Positions 1-10,172 of a DNA stretch of 64,000 bases are shown here, piece after piece. Under the pieces are notes generated by a model. It was not told the DNA's origin and searched no databases. It saw only the letters and a list, made by a program, of their open reading frames with translations. The translations under genes were made by a program, and so were the position numbers. The stretch comes from Anaspis maculata (taxonomy: Eukaryota; Arthropoda; Insecta; Coleoptera; Scraptiidae). Position 1 is the stretch's first letter, and each line of letters starts with the position of its first letter. The stretch is from contig OX421963.1 of NCBI GenBank assembly GCA_949128115.1, forward strand, positions 83,647,602 to 83,711,601. The letters are read 5' to 3'.

Positions 1-199
1 TTAATGTCTGAAATGTTATTTTTCTTACACTTTAATGAAAAACTGAAAATAAATTGCAACAAGCTATTTATTGTGTTTAGTAAGTATCTAGCTATTGAAT
101 GAAAATTGTTACAAAAGGAACACTGAACTGATAAGAGGGAACATCTGGTGCCAGTTACCTTCAATCCATCTCTCAAATTTTGTCGAACAAAATCATAAC

Positions 200-960
200 T
201 CGGAATAGTGTTCATTTATTATAAAAAAAGCGGACCATACATGCAGTGTCTTGTTCTTTCCTATTCACTGTGATGGTAATAGGAATAAACCGTATGGGGG
301 GGGAGGGAGCAGGAAGGGCTTTTGTAGTGGTGATTCCAAACTGTTTTGGTCCTGGTGGAGCCTGGCCTGGTGCTATGCTATAGCTATCGATTGTCTTCTG
401 AAAAAGCGAACTACAATGAATTTGTGCAGTTATTGTCTTGTAGACCATTACCTTCAGAACCGAATGCTCTAAAGTGCGGTTTCCTTGCCAGCAAGGCGGG
501 CTAGGCCTCGTCAAAGCGGACTTCAATAAAACACAGAGCAACATAACCTTAATAACTTCTGAGATCCCTTCATGGGCATGGGCTTGGGCCAGCCAGGATA
601 GCGATGTTTTCTGCTCCGTATCTCTGTCCATGTGATAGAATGAAGCTAAAGTGGCTTCTTTGCCTGTTCAGTACTCCTACACTGGCCTATAATAAAAGTA
701 AACAAAAATGCATTTCTGTTTTCCCCAGTCAAATTGAACTTACCCAATATTGGAGGTTCTCCAATATTGGGAATTTTGAAAGAAATTTGAATCGAGAAAA
801 TTTATTGTATATATTTGTCACCGGGGGTTGTAGAAATAGCGTGGCATTTTTCGCCACTACAATAGATGGAGTTTCGTTCACTTTTTTACAGTGCGAAGGA
901 AACCGATGTGCAGAAAGTTTCCCTCCATCATTTGTTCATCAAGTACACTAGTACAATAGG
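200..960 (-). repeat. Dispersed repeat R, copy 1 (gene-like, with splice-like signals)
   Basis: The stretch around 600-780 is diverged but clearly similar to 60195-60360. Read on the minus strand, both copies have a GGTAAGTTCA donor-like site, about 55 bases including a shared ATTTTTGTTTAC block, then a TATAG acceptor-like site followed by similar sequence. A minus-strand frame of 139 codons at 631-212 contains a Gly-Ile-Thr-Thr-Thr-Lys-Ala-Leu-Pro stretch that resembles a frame near 60150. A hairpin of CCAATATTGG repeats lies at about 746-773. I do not recognise the family. It could be a degenerate gene duplicate or a repeat that contains an intron. Coding status is uncertain. Confidence 0.4.
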
Positions 961-1727
961 AAACAATACCGAAGTTACGGCATAAATCCTTTTCAAATTT
1001 CTGCAGTAATCTCTTATTGGAAGCGACGTATGGAAAAGTGGTCATTCTGACAAAATAGTATAGTATAGTTTTGCTTAGAGAGAGTAGTTCTTAGACAGTT
1101 TTTTGCTCCAGACCTCATGGATTTAGTGGAGTATTGAGTACATATTATTATAAAACAAAATTCCTTACTGGTGATTAATAGATTTGTTATCAATTAGTAC
1201 ACTTGTGATGCATATTATAATATAAATATTTGAATACTGAAAAGTATAAGGAACAGGTTCATTTGTAATCATTTTTATACAGTTGACAGCTGATTGTTAT
1301 CATAAAGTTGAATAAAATGTAAAAACAGAACATGTGTGGCTAATTTGCAGGCAGAGTACCAAATCTCCGTTTTGGAAGTTAAGCGGTAAGTTGTTCTACT
1401 TAGTTGGAAGAATCACTAAGTTCTACGGCCTGTCGACTTGCTATGTTGCTAATGGTGACGATAGCTCCTGTAGATCTTTACATACATCTGTCTAGATGGT
1501 GGCATATGATTCCACTTCCTGCCACACATCCATTCCACCTAGTGTTGCTTGACCACATGAATCAGCAAATAGTTTTCTTCCTATACCTCCACGATTTGCT
1601 GCCAGTGAGGTAGTGAACTCATATTTCTTTTCCTTTGTGAAATGAGTTAGCTGAGGCTTTTTCAGCTCAATTTCTGAACAGTACCACATATTTTGTTCGA
1701 ATGGTTTTTGTTTTTGAGCCCATAACC
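961..1727. other. No recognisable feature
   Basis: AT-rich sequence with only short scattered frames on both strands. I see no repeat ends, RNA gene or protein motif here. Confidence 0.5.
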
Positions 1728-2033
1728 TTATACACATACTGCTACCGCTAGTTTGGGGCATGAGACTCCAGCTGTGAAAAGACGAACTAATGCAGGTAAG
1801 GAGTCACAGAGTTCAACGATTCTACCCATATTAAAATGATATTCACAGCAAAAATAGCGGCCGTCCCATGAGGCTGGGCTTTTGTGGCCGGTAGTTGGCT
1901 GGAACGACTTGTTTCTCAGAGGTTGAGACTTGAGGTTGGTACGCTGATGAACAAATTTGTGAGGCACTTGAGGAGGGCATCCCATTTGTGGGGTGTTGGG
2001 GCATCCCTTAGAAATGCACTCCTTTGATGACAT
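1728..2033 (-). CDS. Possible THAP-like C2CH zinc-finger fragment
   Basis: A 101-codon minus-strand frame has a Cys-x4-Cys-Pro-Asn start, a His-Lys-Phe stretch and, about 50 residues later, Cys-Glu-Tyr-His-Phe. This spacing (C-x4-C, about 50 residues, C-x2-H-F) is like the C2CH pattern of THAP DNA-binding domains, which occur in insect host proteins and in P-type transposases. The invariant Pro near the C-terminus of a THAP domain and a convincing AVPTIF-like motif are not evident. The frame then runs out without other domains. It may be an exon, a relic of a transposase, or chance. Confidence 0.2.
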   Translation of the reverse strand: MSSKECISKGCPNTPQMGCPPQVPHKFVHQRTNLKSQPLRNKSFQPTTGHKSPASWDGRYFCCEYHFNMGRIVELCDSLPALVRLFTAGVSCPKLAVAVCV

Positions 2034-2039
2034 TATACT

Positions 2040-4759
2040 TTATATTTGCCGAATGTATTGAAAAAATGATTTCGACTTAACCACCATTCTGTCAAAAAAG
2101 ACAATCCACAAAGTGGCAACAGCGTCGTTTAAATTACGTTTCTTTGTTGCAAAGTTGCCAGATTCATAATGGACTTCCATTGCAAACACAAAAATTGATT
2201 GTTCATTGCTAAATTAATGTATTCCATTATGGGTATTTATCCAAAAACATACCACGTAACGTGTTGTTCTGCCAAAAAGATTTTTTTCCAAGGAAATATC
2301 AAAATATTCATGCAAATTTTGACTGCCTGTCACACAATTTGGTAATAAGGCTCCAGCTATACGAACACTACGACCATCCCATTGCGCAAACTCAACTCGT
2401 CCGTTTACGTCATCAGACGTTGAAATTGAATCAGAGTTACTCTCTCCTGAATTTTCAACATTAAGAAAAAAATTGTAGAGGCTTTTCAGACGAAATATTA
2501 TCATTCATGTAGCGAACTCACCCTCTAAAACATTTTAAAGCAATATAAAGAGGGATCGTTCAAGACTCCATTGCTTTTAAAACTATATGAGTGTAGCTGG
2601 AGAGTTAACAAGGCAACTTATAAACAAAATTGGCAGGAGGCTAGAGCGATAAGAGCGTTGTGATGGTACCCACTTTCCCTCCCCTGACATTTTAATTGTT
2701 TGGCCTGTCTGTGATCGTCTTAACCCTTCGTTGTGCCGGCTTTTGATTTTAAGGGAAACGACCCGAGGAGGAAGAAGGTGAAGGTCAAGGTGGACTTCAA
2801 TGAAACACGCTCATTGCATTTTTATCGGAAATGTATAGTCTTTCATGGTTCATTCCGCAAAACACCTAACATGTGACTGACACAATGAACAAGATGAACA
2901 AAATGAACAAAAGACAATGAAAACAATTGAAAACGACACAACAAAATATGTCAAACTGTCAAGTCAAAGAAAAGAGAGAGTGACGTGTTCGGAAAAGGCA
3001 CTCATTGGAAGAACTCGGCAAACAAACCACTAAGTTGGGCCTAAAGAAGGAGTCTCTCAAATATGTGACGAATAAATGACAAGAAACTCACTGATAAATT
3101 TCGGTATTCAATGTGAATCATTATTAGTGGAACAAAATCGCAGAAACATCAGCAAACAGTGCATAATAGATCAACATTGCATAAAAACCCAAAACAAGAC
3201 AAAATAGGGGTGATGTTAATTGGATCCAGTAAAGGTACCTACACTGAATATCTGACGAGAAAAGCGGCGAGCATTAACAAAAATGACATGAAAACATGAG
3301 AATCACGAGAGACGGCGGACAATGACATTCAAATAAGAATCAAATCGTGACACAAAAATTATAGACAAAAAGACGACGCAGAAAAATTAATACAATCAAG
3401 TGAGGCGGCAAGACCAAAACTCTCGTGCGTGTTCAACAATAACTCACGAAGGAAAGAATGCGTATCAATAAGCGTGCGACAAAAACGCACTTTTGAGCGA
3501 ATTCAGCAGTAAATTGGCACATCAAATCCAACAGCGTTCAAAAAGGTGTCTAGCAAACCCACAAGTAATGAGCAAACAGGGAAAATTGAAGTATCTACTT
3601 GCAAAAAAAACACAAGAGAAGCATATGTGGTAGCTCCTCAAGACGCGGCCAAGTCTGGCCTATCATTCTTCGCTCGTTCCCTTTGAAACTAGGCAGAAGG
3701 CATAAAAATTTCCCTCCGCTATTCACACCGCTCGGATCCTCAGGCTCAACACACGTGTGCACAAATATGGTATCTGAGCGCATTTTGATACGATTTGAGC
3801 ACATATAGAAGGAGAAGTTTCAACACTATGCGAAGACGGCAGCGCCACAGCGTCAATACACCCATTCGGTAAAAACGAGAGAGACAGACCCATACTGAAA
3901 ACTGTATGAGAAAAGAGACAGAAAGTGACTTGCGCGCGCATCTGAACGACCATCCAGGGAAATTCAGCGTTAGGTTTGTACTCCTGGTATTCGATGTTTG
4001 TGTCATTTTTGACGGAGCAAGTGAAATAATACTTTGACTGCCGTCATTTTGACGTTTTCACTGGTGGTGTTGAGAATTCATCGATGAATCATTGGACTAT
4101 AGCTGTATCCCTTTTACACGAAACTCGGATGATCTCACCTCAGTTTAAGAGAGAAAAAGCGAGAATTGCATGGTAGGGAGAGAGACACAACTAGCAATTG
4201 AAGTGAGAGTTCTCAGTTCAGATGATAGAAGCAACGCAGCTTATATGTGTGCCAGGGCTACCCCTCTGAAAAAAGGACAGGCAGAGACCGGGTCCACATG
4301 CAGCATGCAGCATTCAGTGGATTGATGGTGGGTGAAGTTCGTCAAGTGATACCTGAGTTACTGGGAACCGGAATCAATGGAGGCAACTCTTCTGAGGACT
4401 GAGGAAACCAAGGATCTGTCAAGCCCTAGTCAAGCCCATAATGATAGATGAATGGATAGATTTCATCCCATACTTGACATTCGTTCGTACGTACTGTATA
4501 CGTCATGAAAAAGGTTTGATACAAACCAGAAGTAATAATAATGGAAATAATAATTAATGGTCTTTGATTGCGAGAAAAAAAATCAAAATACATAATTAGA
4601 ACAAAATCATAGGCGGAGTCTAGCTTAGAGCTATTCTACTCAACCCGAAGTACAATACAATAATAACAAATCACAAACGAGACAAATTTTCATCCAACAT
4701 AATATTCCTCACGAAATAATACGCCTCACGCGTTAGTATCTGCTCGAGTTTTCATTTGA
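2040..4759. other. No recognisable gene
   Basis: No protein family, element termini or RNA gene could be recognised. The section from 2880 to 3560 is rich in simple A/C-biased sequence (many ACAAAATGA-like words) without a fixed period. Open frames are short and overlap on both strands, as expected by chance. Confidence 0.5.
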
Positions 4760-5521
4760 ATATTGAAACGCCCCCAGCTATCGTGTTGTACCCCTAAATG
4801 GGTAGGCAACCCATTATACTGGCATTTAATTCAACTTATTTGAATTAAATCCCTTTTCCCGCTTTTGGAACCGCTTGGCCGATAATCATCTAGTATCAGG
4901 ACGACCTCCCGTTGTGCCTCTCTTCTTGTTGTTCGATTATAGAGCTCTCGAGATTGTTGAGATAGGTCTGACTACAAGTTTGAACGCAATAAGACATAGT
5001 ATAAAATTTCAACATAACAGCAATCTATTGACCTCTATGTACAATTGAAAATGTTTGAATAATGGCTCGCTCCTATACCTGGTCCTACTTCCACATCGCA
5101 GGCCGAATTATCTGAAAGATCCAACCTATTCCCGAAAAGCTAAGTTTCCCCTAATTATTTCAGACGTCCCAGCACCCCAACCCTCCGACGAACACCTGAC
5201 TTTACACCTTGACCGATATTTAATTCTGACTGGTTCTCGCGGTTCAAAGTTCTTTTTGTGGTCAAATCAGATCCAACATTTATGTTAGTGTTGGAGGTTA
5301 TGTTAGGGTTAGGCCCGGCTTCTAGACACTGCAAAGAGAAGAGTGACTTCGACCACGAATGCAATCTAAGATTTGTGGGCCGGTGTGTGCGGTGGCCCCC
5401 TTTTTGTGGAGCCTCTTTTCAAAGGCTAACGCTCCTTTTGGGCTATGGTTCTCTTTTGCCCGTTTGGGAGGGATTGGATATGGCTGGCCTTTGTGGGGGC
5501 TTTAAACCTGTTTTCGCCGTG

Positions 5522-5707
5522 GGAGCGGTGGTAGCCGAGTGGTACAGGTGATGGCAAGCCAAACCATTCGCGCTGCCCTGTGTGGGTTCGAATCCTACTT
5601 CATCCATGGATATTTTGTGCTGTCCCCGAGGTTGCATGGTAGAGCAGCTTATAGCTGAATGCCGCCTCGTAAAATAAGACAATTGAATAAATAAAAATAA
5701 AAATGAA
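5522..5707 (+). mobile_element. tRNA-derived SINE
   Basis: The 5' part contains RNA polymerase III promoter boxes: TAGCCGAGTGG (A box) at about 5531 and GGTTCGAATCC (B box) at about 5586, in a tRNA-like frame resembling Leu/Ser tRNAs. The body ends in an A-rich tail of AAATAAAAATAAAAATG type. Copy B of the surrounding TGAA element (34195-34215) has the same flanks directly joined, so this is an exact empty site and shows a 186-bp insertion. No clear target duplication is left. It is not a functional tRNA gene: the acceptor and anticodon arms do not fold properly. Confidence 0.8.
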
Positions 5708-6699
5708 AATTGCCCCCAACGCTCAGAAAGATTCCCGTGATTGAAAGTGCCTATAACCGGAAATGTTGAACTAAACTTCGCCCTTCCAAAAACTTCCGAA
5801 CCGATGGTATACGCGAAACAATTACTCAAGTCAAGGTACAAATTTGAGGTGGAGAACGTTTGAGCACGCCCCGCATACGCGCTAGTTCGTTGTTGTGTAG
5901 CAATTTGTGAGAGAAGGCCGCAGCAAGGAGAAACAAAACGCAAAGAATTGACTATACAAGGTGCTCGCCGAAAAGCAGATGTGGAGAGGCGTCAAAATAA
6001 TCTTTGCCCTAACGAAAAATAATCGCCGTCTACTCTATTCCTGATCGAGCCCTAATAAAAATTCATTTTCACAAAGTTCCTATCTGAACGATGGCGTCGT
6101 TGGGTACCGGATTGAATTCATCAGTTTCAAATGAGAACGTTCCCATTCCCGGGACAAGCTCTACATGGAAATATCCGGAACTGTCGCAGCGCTAAAACAA
6201 AATCATTGGTTGCAAGGAATGGGGGGGGGGTCCATCAATCCGACCAACAATTGCGACTCGACGGCAGGGTCCGAACCCCGATACAAACGCGATTCTATTT
6301 TTATTTCAATTACTTGATTTTTCACGTAGTTCTCAAAATTTACATTTCCCGAATAACTAGGAACTTCAGAAACGCAGAGGAAGCTCACCCGCGAGTTTCC
6401 AGATCTAACCCACTGGGTCCGGTGCTCTGAGTACCGCAGTCACAAAGCCAAGTCCAGAGGGCCCAAGAGTGTGAATACTTTCTATGAAGGTATCCAACAA
6501 AGGACGAGGCTTGAAAGTGGCTGTACCTGACGGCAGACAGTAGCGCAGATACCAGCACGTGCAGGCAGATTCAGAACGCACGCGTAAGCTCCATCATACA
6601 TTTTTCACGACAAAGCCTAACCGTAAGCAACTACCCCAACTCACCAAGACTAACCCTCCGCTCGTCGAGGTCATCACTCCGCCACACGAGGTACCGAAA

Positions 6700-7260
6700 C
6701 GAGAGACCTCATTTCTATAGGGCCTGGTCCATTTAGGGGTTTCAACTCGACATCCTCGAGGTGGGCTAGAACTCATCGTCGAGGGAACGCGACTCAGCAT
6801 CCTGGAGGGGGTTCGAAACACTTCGTCAACGGGTCCCAACTCTACGACTTGGAGAAGGGTCGAAACTCAACACCGGAAGGGCCTTGGTACATCGACCTGG
6901 CGAAGGGCTGGAACTCGTCGTCGGAAGGCTCTGACTCGACACCTGGAGGCGGGTCAAGACCCAACGTCCAAGGGCTTTGACACGACATCCTAGAGACGGG
7001 TTGCAACTCAACGAGGGAAGCAACTCATCAGTCTCTTGGAGGGTCAAAACTCAACCAAAACACGTCTCCAAAGGGTTCTAACTCGACTTTCTCCAGGGGG
7101 CCTTTGAGACACATCAGCCGGGGAATCGACTCGTCATTTTCCAAGTGGGCTGGGACTCATCATTGGGGCTTCGACGCTTCGGCCTCTAGGAGGATCGCGA
7201 CGCAACAGAAACGGGTTCTAACTTAGCTTCCTCGAAGGGGACTAAAACTCTCCGCTAACA
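6700..7260 (+). repeat. Degenerate 23-27 bp GC-rich minisatellite in TGAA copy A
   Basis: Many diverged units with a core like GGGTCGAAACTCAACACC, each beginning with a GGG run and ending in a GGA/GAAG stretch. The array recurs at 32650-33180 (inverted) and 58570-59150, so it is part of the TGAA element and not a local expansion. Confidence 0.7.
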
Positions 7261-8314
7261 GGCCCGCAGAAGCACTTGGCAACGGACGTGACAAGACGGA
7301 AGCGGACGGCAGCCCAGGAGGATTAGTTCAGGTACCACGGTCAATCTCCGGCGATATCCTCCATTCCCAGCAATTTGGAATATTTTATTGCATCCAAAAC
7401 GATCGTGAACGGGGTATAGACAGCTCAGGTAATTTGATAAGCCCGCAGGAATGTGACCGGCGGTGCTAACACGTGAGAATCGGATGATAGCGGGCGGCGA
7501 GCGGCAGCACGGAGCGTCAAACAGCAGGAATACGGCAGCAACTGGCTGGGTTGAGGTGCGGGTGCTTTACTCCATATGCACCAATCTACCATTTCATCGG
7601 ACGTCGAGCAGGGACGGTTATTGAATCCCGATGAGGAGCAAGTAAATTATGTTGTAGAGCTTCGCGGGATTAACACGAATGAGTTAAATAACTTGCGACA
7701 TCTTTTAATGATGCCTCGACTCTGAATATTCCCATACTCATACCTCGATTTCATAGCTTTTAATTGACCTTTTCAATTTTAGGAGATAGAAAATACATGG
7801 ATTTCCGAGGTCACCTTTGACGTTTTGACGTTTATGACGTTTGGACGTTTCGTTTCTGACTTTTGCGGGAATTTTGAATCGGATTGCTATACTATTTCCA
7901 TTATCATGTGGGGAAAGTCACTAGAGCCGATAAGGGAGTTTTTAATGGACGAAGTAATAGAGTTTTTCCGTAGTAAGATGCACGGGTCTGGTGCAGTGTG
8001 ATCCCTGCTGGTGCTGGTGCTGGTGCAGCCACACTTCCATCAAGTTTGGGTCTTTCGTGAACCGGTGCATGGTTATGCTTGGTGTATTCGTCTTATTCTC
8101 GACTCGCGTAGAGCGACACAACACCCTTGAACCATTTCTGTGAGTATCTTCTCAGTTTTCCACTACATATAACACACTTATTGGCAAGAACGAGGGTAAG
8201 AACAAGTGAAATAATGAAATCCATGCTGAAATCAAATAAATACACGACAGAGCGCTTGTCAGATTCGAAAAATTTCCCATTGTCGGAAACAAAATGTCAT
8301 ATCTCAAGAAACAT

Positions 8315-8939
8315 AGGGCGCTTTCCAATAACTGCGACAAGACGAATACACAATCGATGGGTCCTAATAAGACTAGCTTTATTCGCAGAGCCCGATGTGA
8401 AGTAACGTTTCTCGCAGAAGGTCTTTGTAACTAGCGCAATTCAAAATAGGTCGTTGTAACTGGCGCATCTCGAAATGAACGCAAGTGAATCACTTTTTCG
8501 TTTGACATTTCGGATCTTATTTCGACGGAAATCCACCAAATTTCTGAACTGGACGAGAAATGGTTGATGCACATTCAACGATTGGTGGTTTTTAGATGAA
8601 TCGGGCATGCTTTTATCCACCAAAACACAATGAAGCAAGTGAATCACTTGCGTTCATTTCGAGATGCGCCAGTTACAACGACCTATTTTGAATTGTGCTA
8701 GTTACAAAGACCTTCTGCGAGAAACGTTACTTCACATCGGGCTCTGCGAATAAAGCTAGTCTTATTAGGACCCATCGCAATGTCAAAGTGCACTTGCCAG
8801 CTCAATTCTAAACTCAGCCTCGCTAATGTTTCGATTGTGTCGACATGTGGTGCTATTACTGCTATTGGAACGCTAGCTGTGTCAAATTTTGTCCAAATGT
8901 GTCGAATTGTGTCCTTATACGCCTTATCGGGAAGCGCCC
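8315..8939. mobile_element. Outer TIR element carrying a long palindrome
   Basis: The ends GGGCGCTTTCCAATAA (8315) and TTATCGGGAAGCGCCC (8939) are inverted repeats of about 16-20 bp with a few mismatches. A similar GGGCGCTTTCC word occurs at 25448. The target duplication is not resolved. It has no coding capacity. Confidence 0.45.
8355..8777. mobile_element. MITE-like palindrome with about 143-bp arms
   Basis: 8355-8498 is matched almost perfectly by the reverse complement of 8634-8777, starting CGATGGGTCCTAATAAG at each outer end, with a spacer of about 135 bp. The arms could fold into a long hairpin. No transposase is present. The near-perfect arms argue for recent origin or arm-to-arm gene conversion. 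Confidence 0.75.
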
Positions 8940-9275
8940 AATGACCTCGATTAACCATATCTTATACGCATGACGTCACAGTAAAGAGAGACAACAGAAA
9001 ATTGGAGACCTCAATTATTTTCCTCCGGATTATTTTTTGCCCGCCAAATGCGGGTGGCTTCAATATCTCCATACTTTCAATGTTTTTTTATAGAGTCTGG
9101 AAGCATGTTGTAAATAGTGAGACTTATGTGCGACGGCGATTTTCCGCATTGAGCTGTGATGTGCATGCTTTCCAGTTCCTGATAAGTTTCCAAATCTAGT
9201 CTTCTGATCGTGAATTGCACCAATTGGACATTGATTATCTATATTCGTTCTTATACTATAGTATTTTATGTTATT

Positions 9276-9375
9276 AGCGCCGAAAACCGGGCATAGCATA
9301 ACGAACGTGGATGCAGCTCGAGGCCCTAGGCCGAGAGCTGCATGTAAGAGAGTTATGCTATGCCGTTTTCAGCGC
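9276..9375. repeat. 100-bp snap-back palindrome
   Basis: AGCGCCGAAAACCGGGCAT on the left is matched in reverse complement by ATGCCGTTTTCAGCGC on the right. The centre holds a second small palindrome, CTCGAGGCCCTAGGCCGAG. It may be a tiny MITE or a structured non-coding element. Confidence 0.55.
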
Positions 9376-9884
9376 GAGTAGCATACATCGTTTTTCGTGC
9401 TGCTTTCAATAAAATTACAAATAAATAAGATCATATCGCAATAATCATTTCAAGTTGGTACTTCTGCCATCCATCACCAAGGCACGAGGCATGTACCTAC
9501 TAGATTCAGATTATTGTGTGTCAAATGTCGATTTGAAAAATTGCGTCCTATGTTTGAGTTTTCTTGCTTAAAACCACCCTTCCCCTCCCCAATTAGAAGG
9601 GCCATCCTCCAAAAATCCCGAAATCACTGAGCTCTAGTGTCTTGTGTCGACGAAACACGGGAAATGGCATAAATTAATCACTTTTAAACCTTCGCGCCTC
9701 AAACCGTCAAAAATCATTCTGCAATTGTACCAACAGATATTCAAAAAATGACCCTAAATTGTCAATTTTCAAAGTGACTATTTATAATTTCAACTGATTT
9801 GAACCGAAAATTTCAAGATATAACATTGGAAACGTGGTCTCTCTTGAATTCTGCATGATTTTGCAAGGTTAGTTTATTTTTTAC

Positions 9885-10172
9885 GTGTACTTTTTACTTT
9901 GCCGCTCTAGATCTTTTTCTGAATATTACAGTGCAGGACAGCAAGCGTATATTGTCATTTTCGGTTATGGCAGCACGAAAAATATATTGCCGTACTATAA
10001 ATCACCATACTTGGAACGGAGAACGTATGATGATGGAAGTTCACAGCTTTATATAAAACGGGTCTCATGCAAGTTAGCAACATCACAGGTCAGCAGCATT
10101 CCCACCCATTATAGAACATGTATTCCAAGTCAACCTGATGGAAGAAGTTTTGCATCCTGTCACCAACAGTAA
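9885..10172 (+). other. Unrecognised 95-codon frame, possible exon
   Basis: An uninterrupted frame with unusually protein-like composition (many Tyr, Gly, Ser; Tyr-Tyr-Lys-Ser-Pro-Tyr and Asp-Asp-Gly-Ser-Ser stretches) follows a plausible splice acceptor, a T-rich tract ending GCCGCTCTAG at about 9911. It has no ATG at the start of the frame (the first codon is GTG). I recognise no family. It could be a single exon or a chance frame. Confidence 0.15.

Larger units (their letters stand above)
7766..9012. mobile_element. Secondary insertion within TGAA copy A
   Basis: Copies B and C pass directly from the CATRGCTTT-AATT sequence to the TTTTCCTCC segment, whereas copy A has 1247 extra bases flanked by AATT (7762-7765 and 9013-9016). 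The insert ends are GACCTTTTCAATTTT and AAAATTGGAGACCTC, partly inverted. A further palindromic element sits inside it. No protein-coding region is recognised. Confidence 0.6.
4764..9062 (+). mobile_element. TGAA element, copy A (non-autonomous, unclassified)
   Basis: The ends read TGAAACGCCCCCAGCT at the left and GCGGGTGGCTTCA at the right, flanked by ATAT at 4760-4763 and 9063-9066. The same ends are present in copy B (26130-34953, inverted), flanked there by AGCT. Copy C keeps only the right end (61053). Inside are a SINE, a GC-rich minisatellite and a 1.25-kb secondary insertion. No transposase frame is visible, so movement would need a protein supplied from elsewhere. The 4-bp duplication leaves several DNA-transposon superfamilies possible, and the terminal inverted repeat is very short. 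The element boundaries are well supported by the nested empty site of copy B; the classification is not. Confidence 0.75.

Noticed and set aside
5522..5600. Functional tRNA gene
   Set aside because: Pol III boxes are present but the arms do not pair, and an A-rich tail and an empty site show a SINE.
5443..5943. 166-codon minus-strand frame as a host gene
   Set aside because: It spans the SINE junction in the TGAA element and has no counterpart in copy B.
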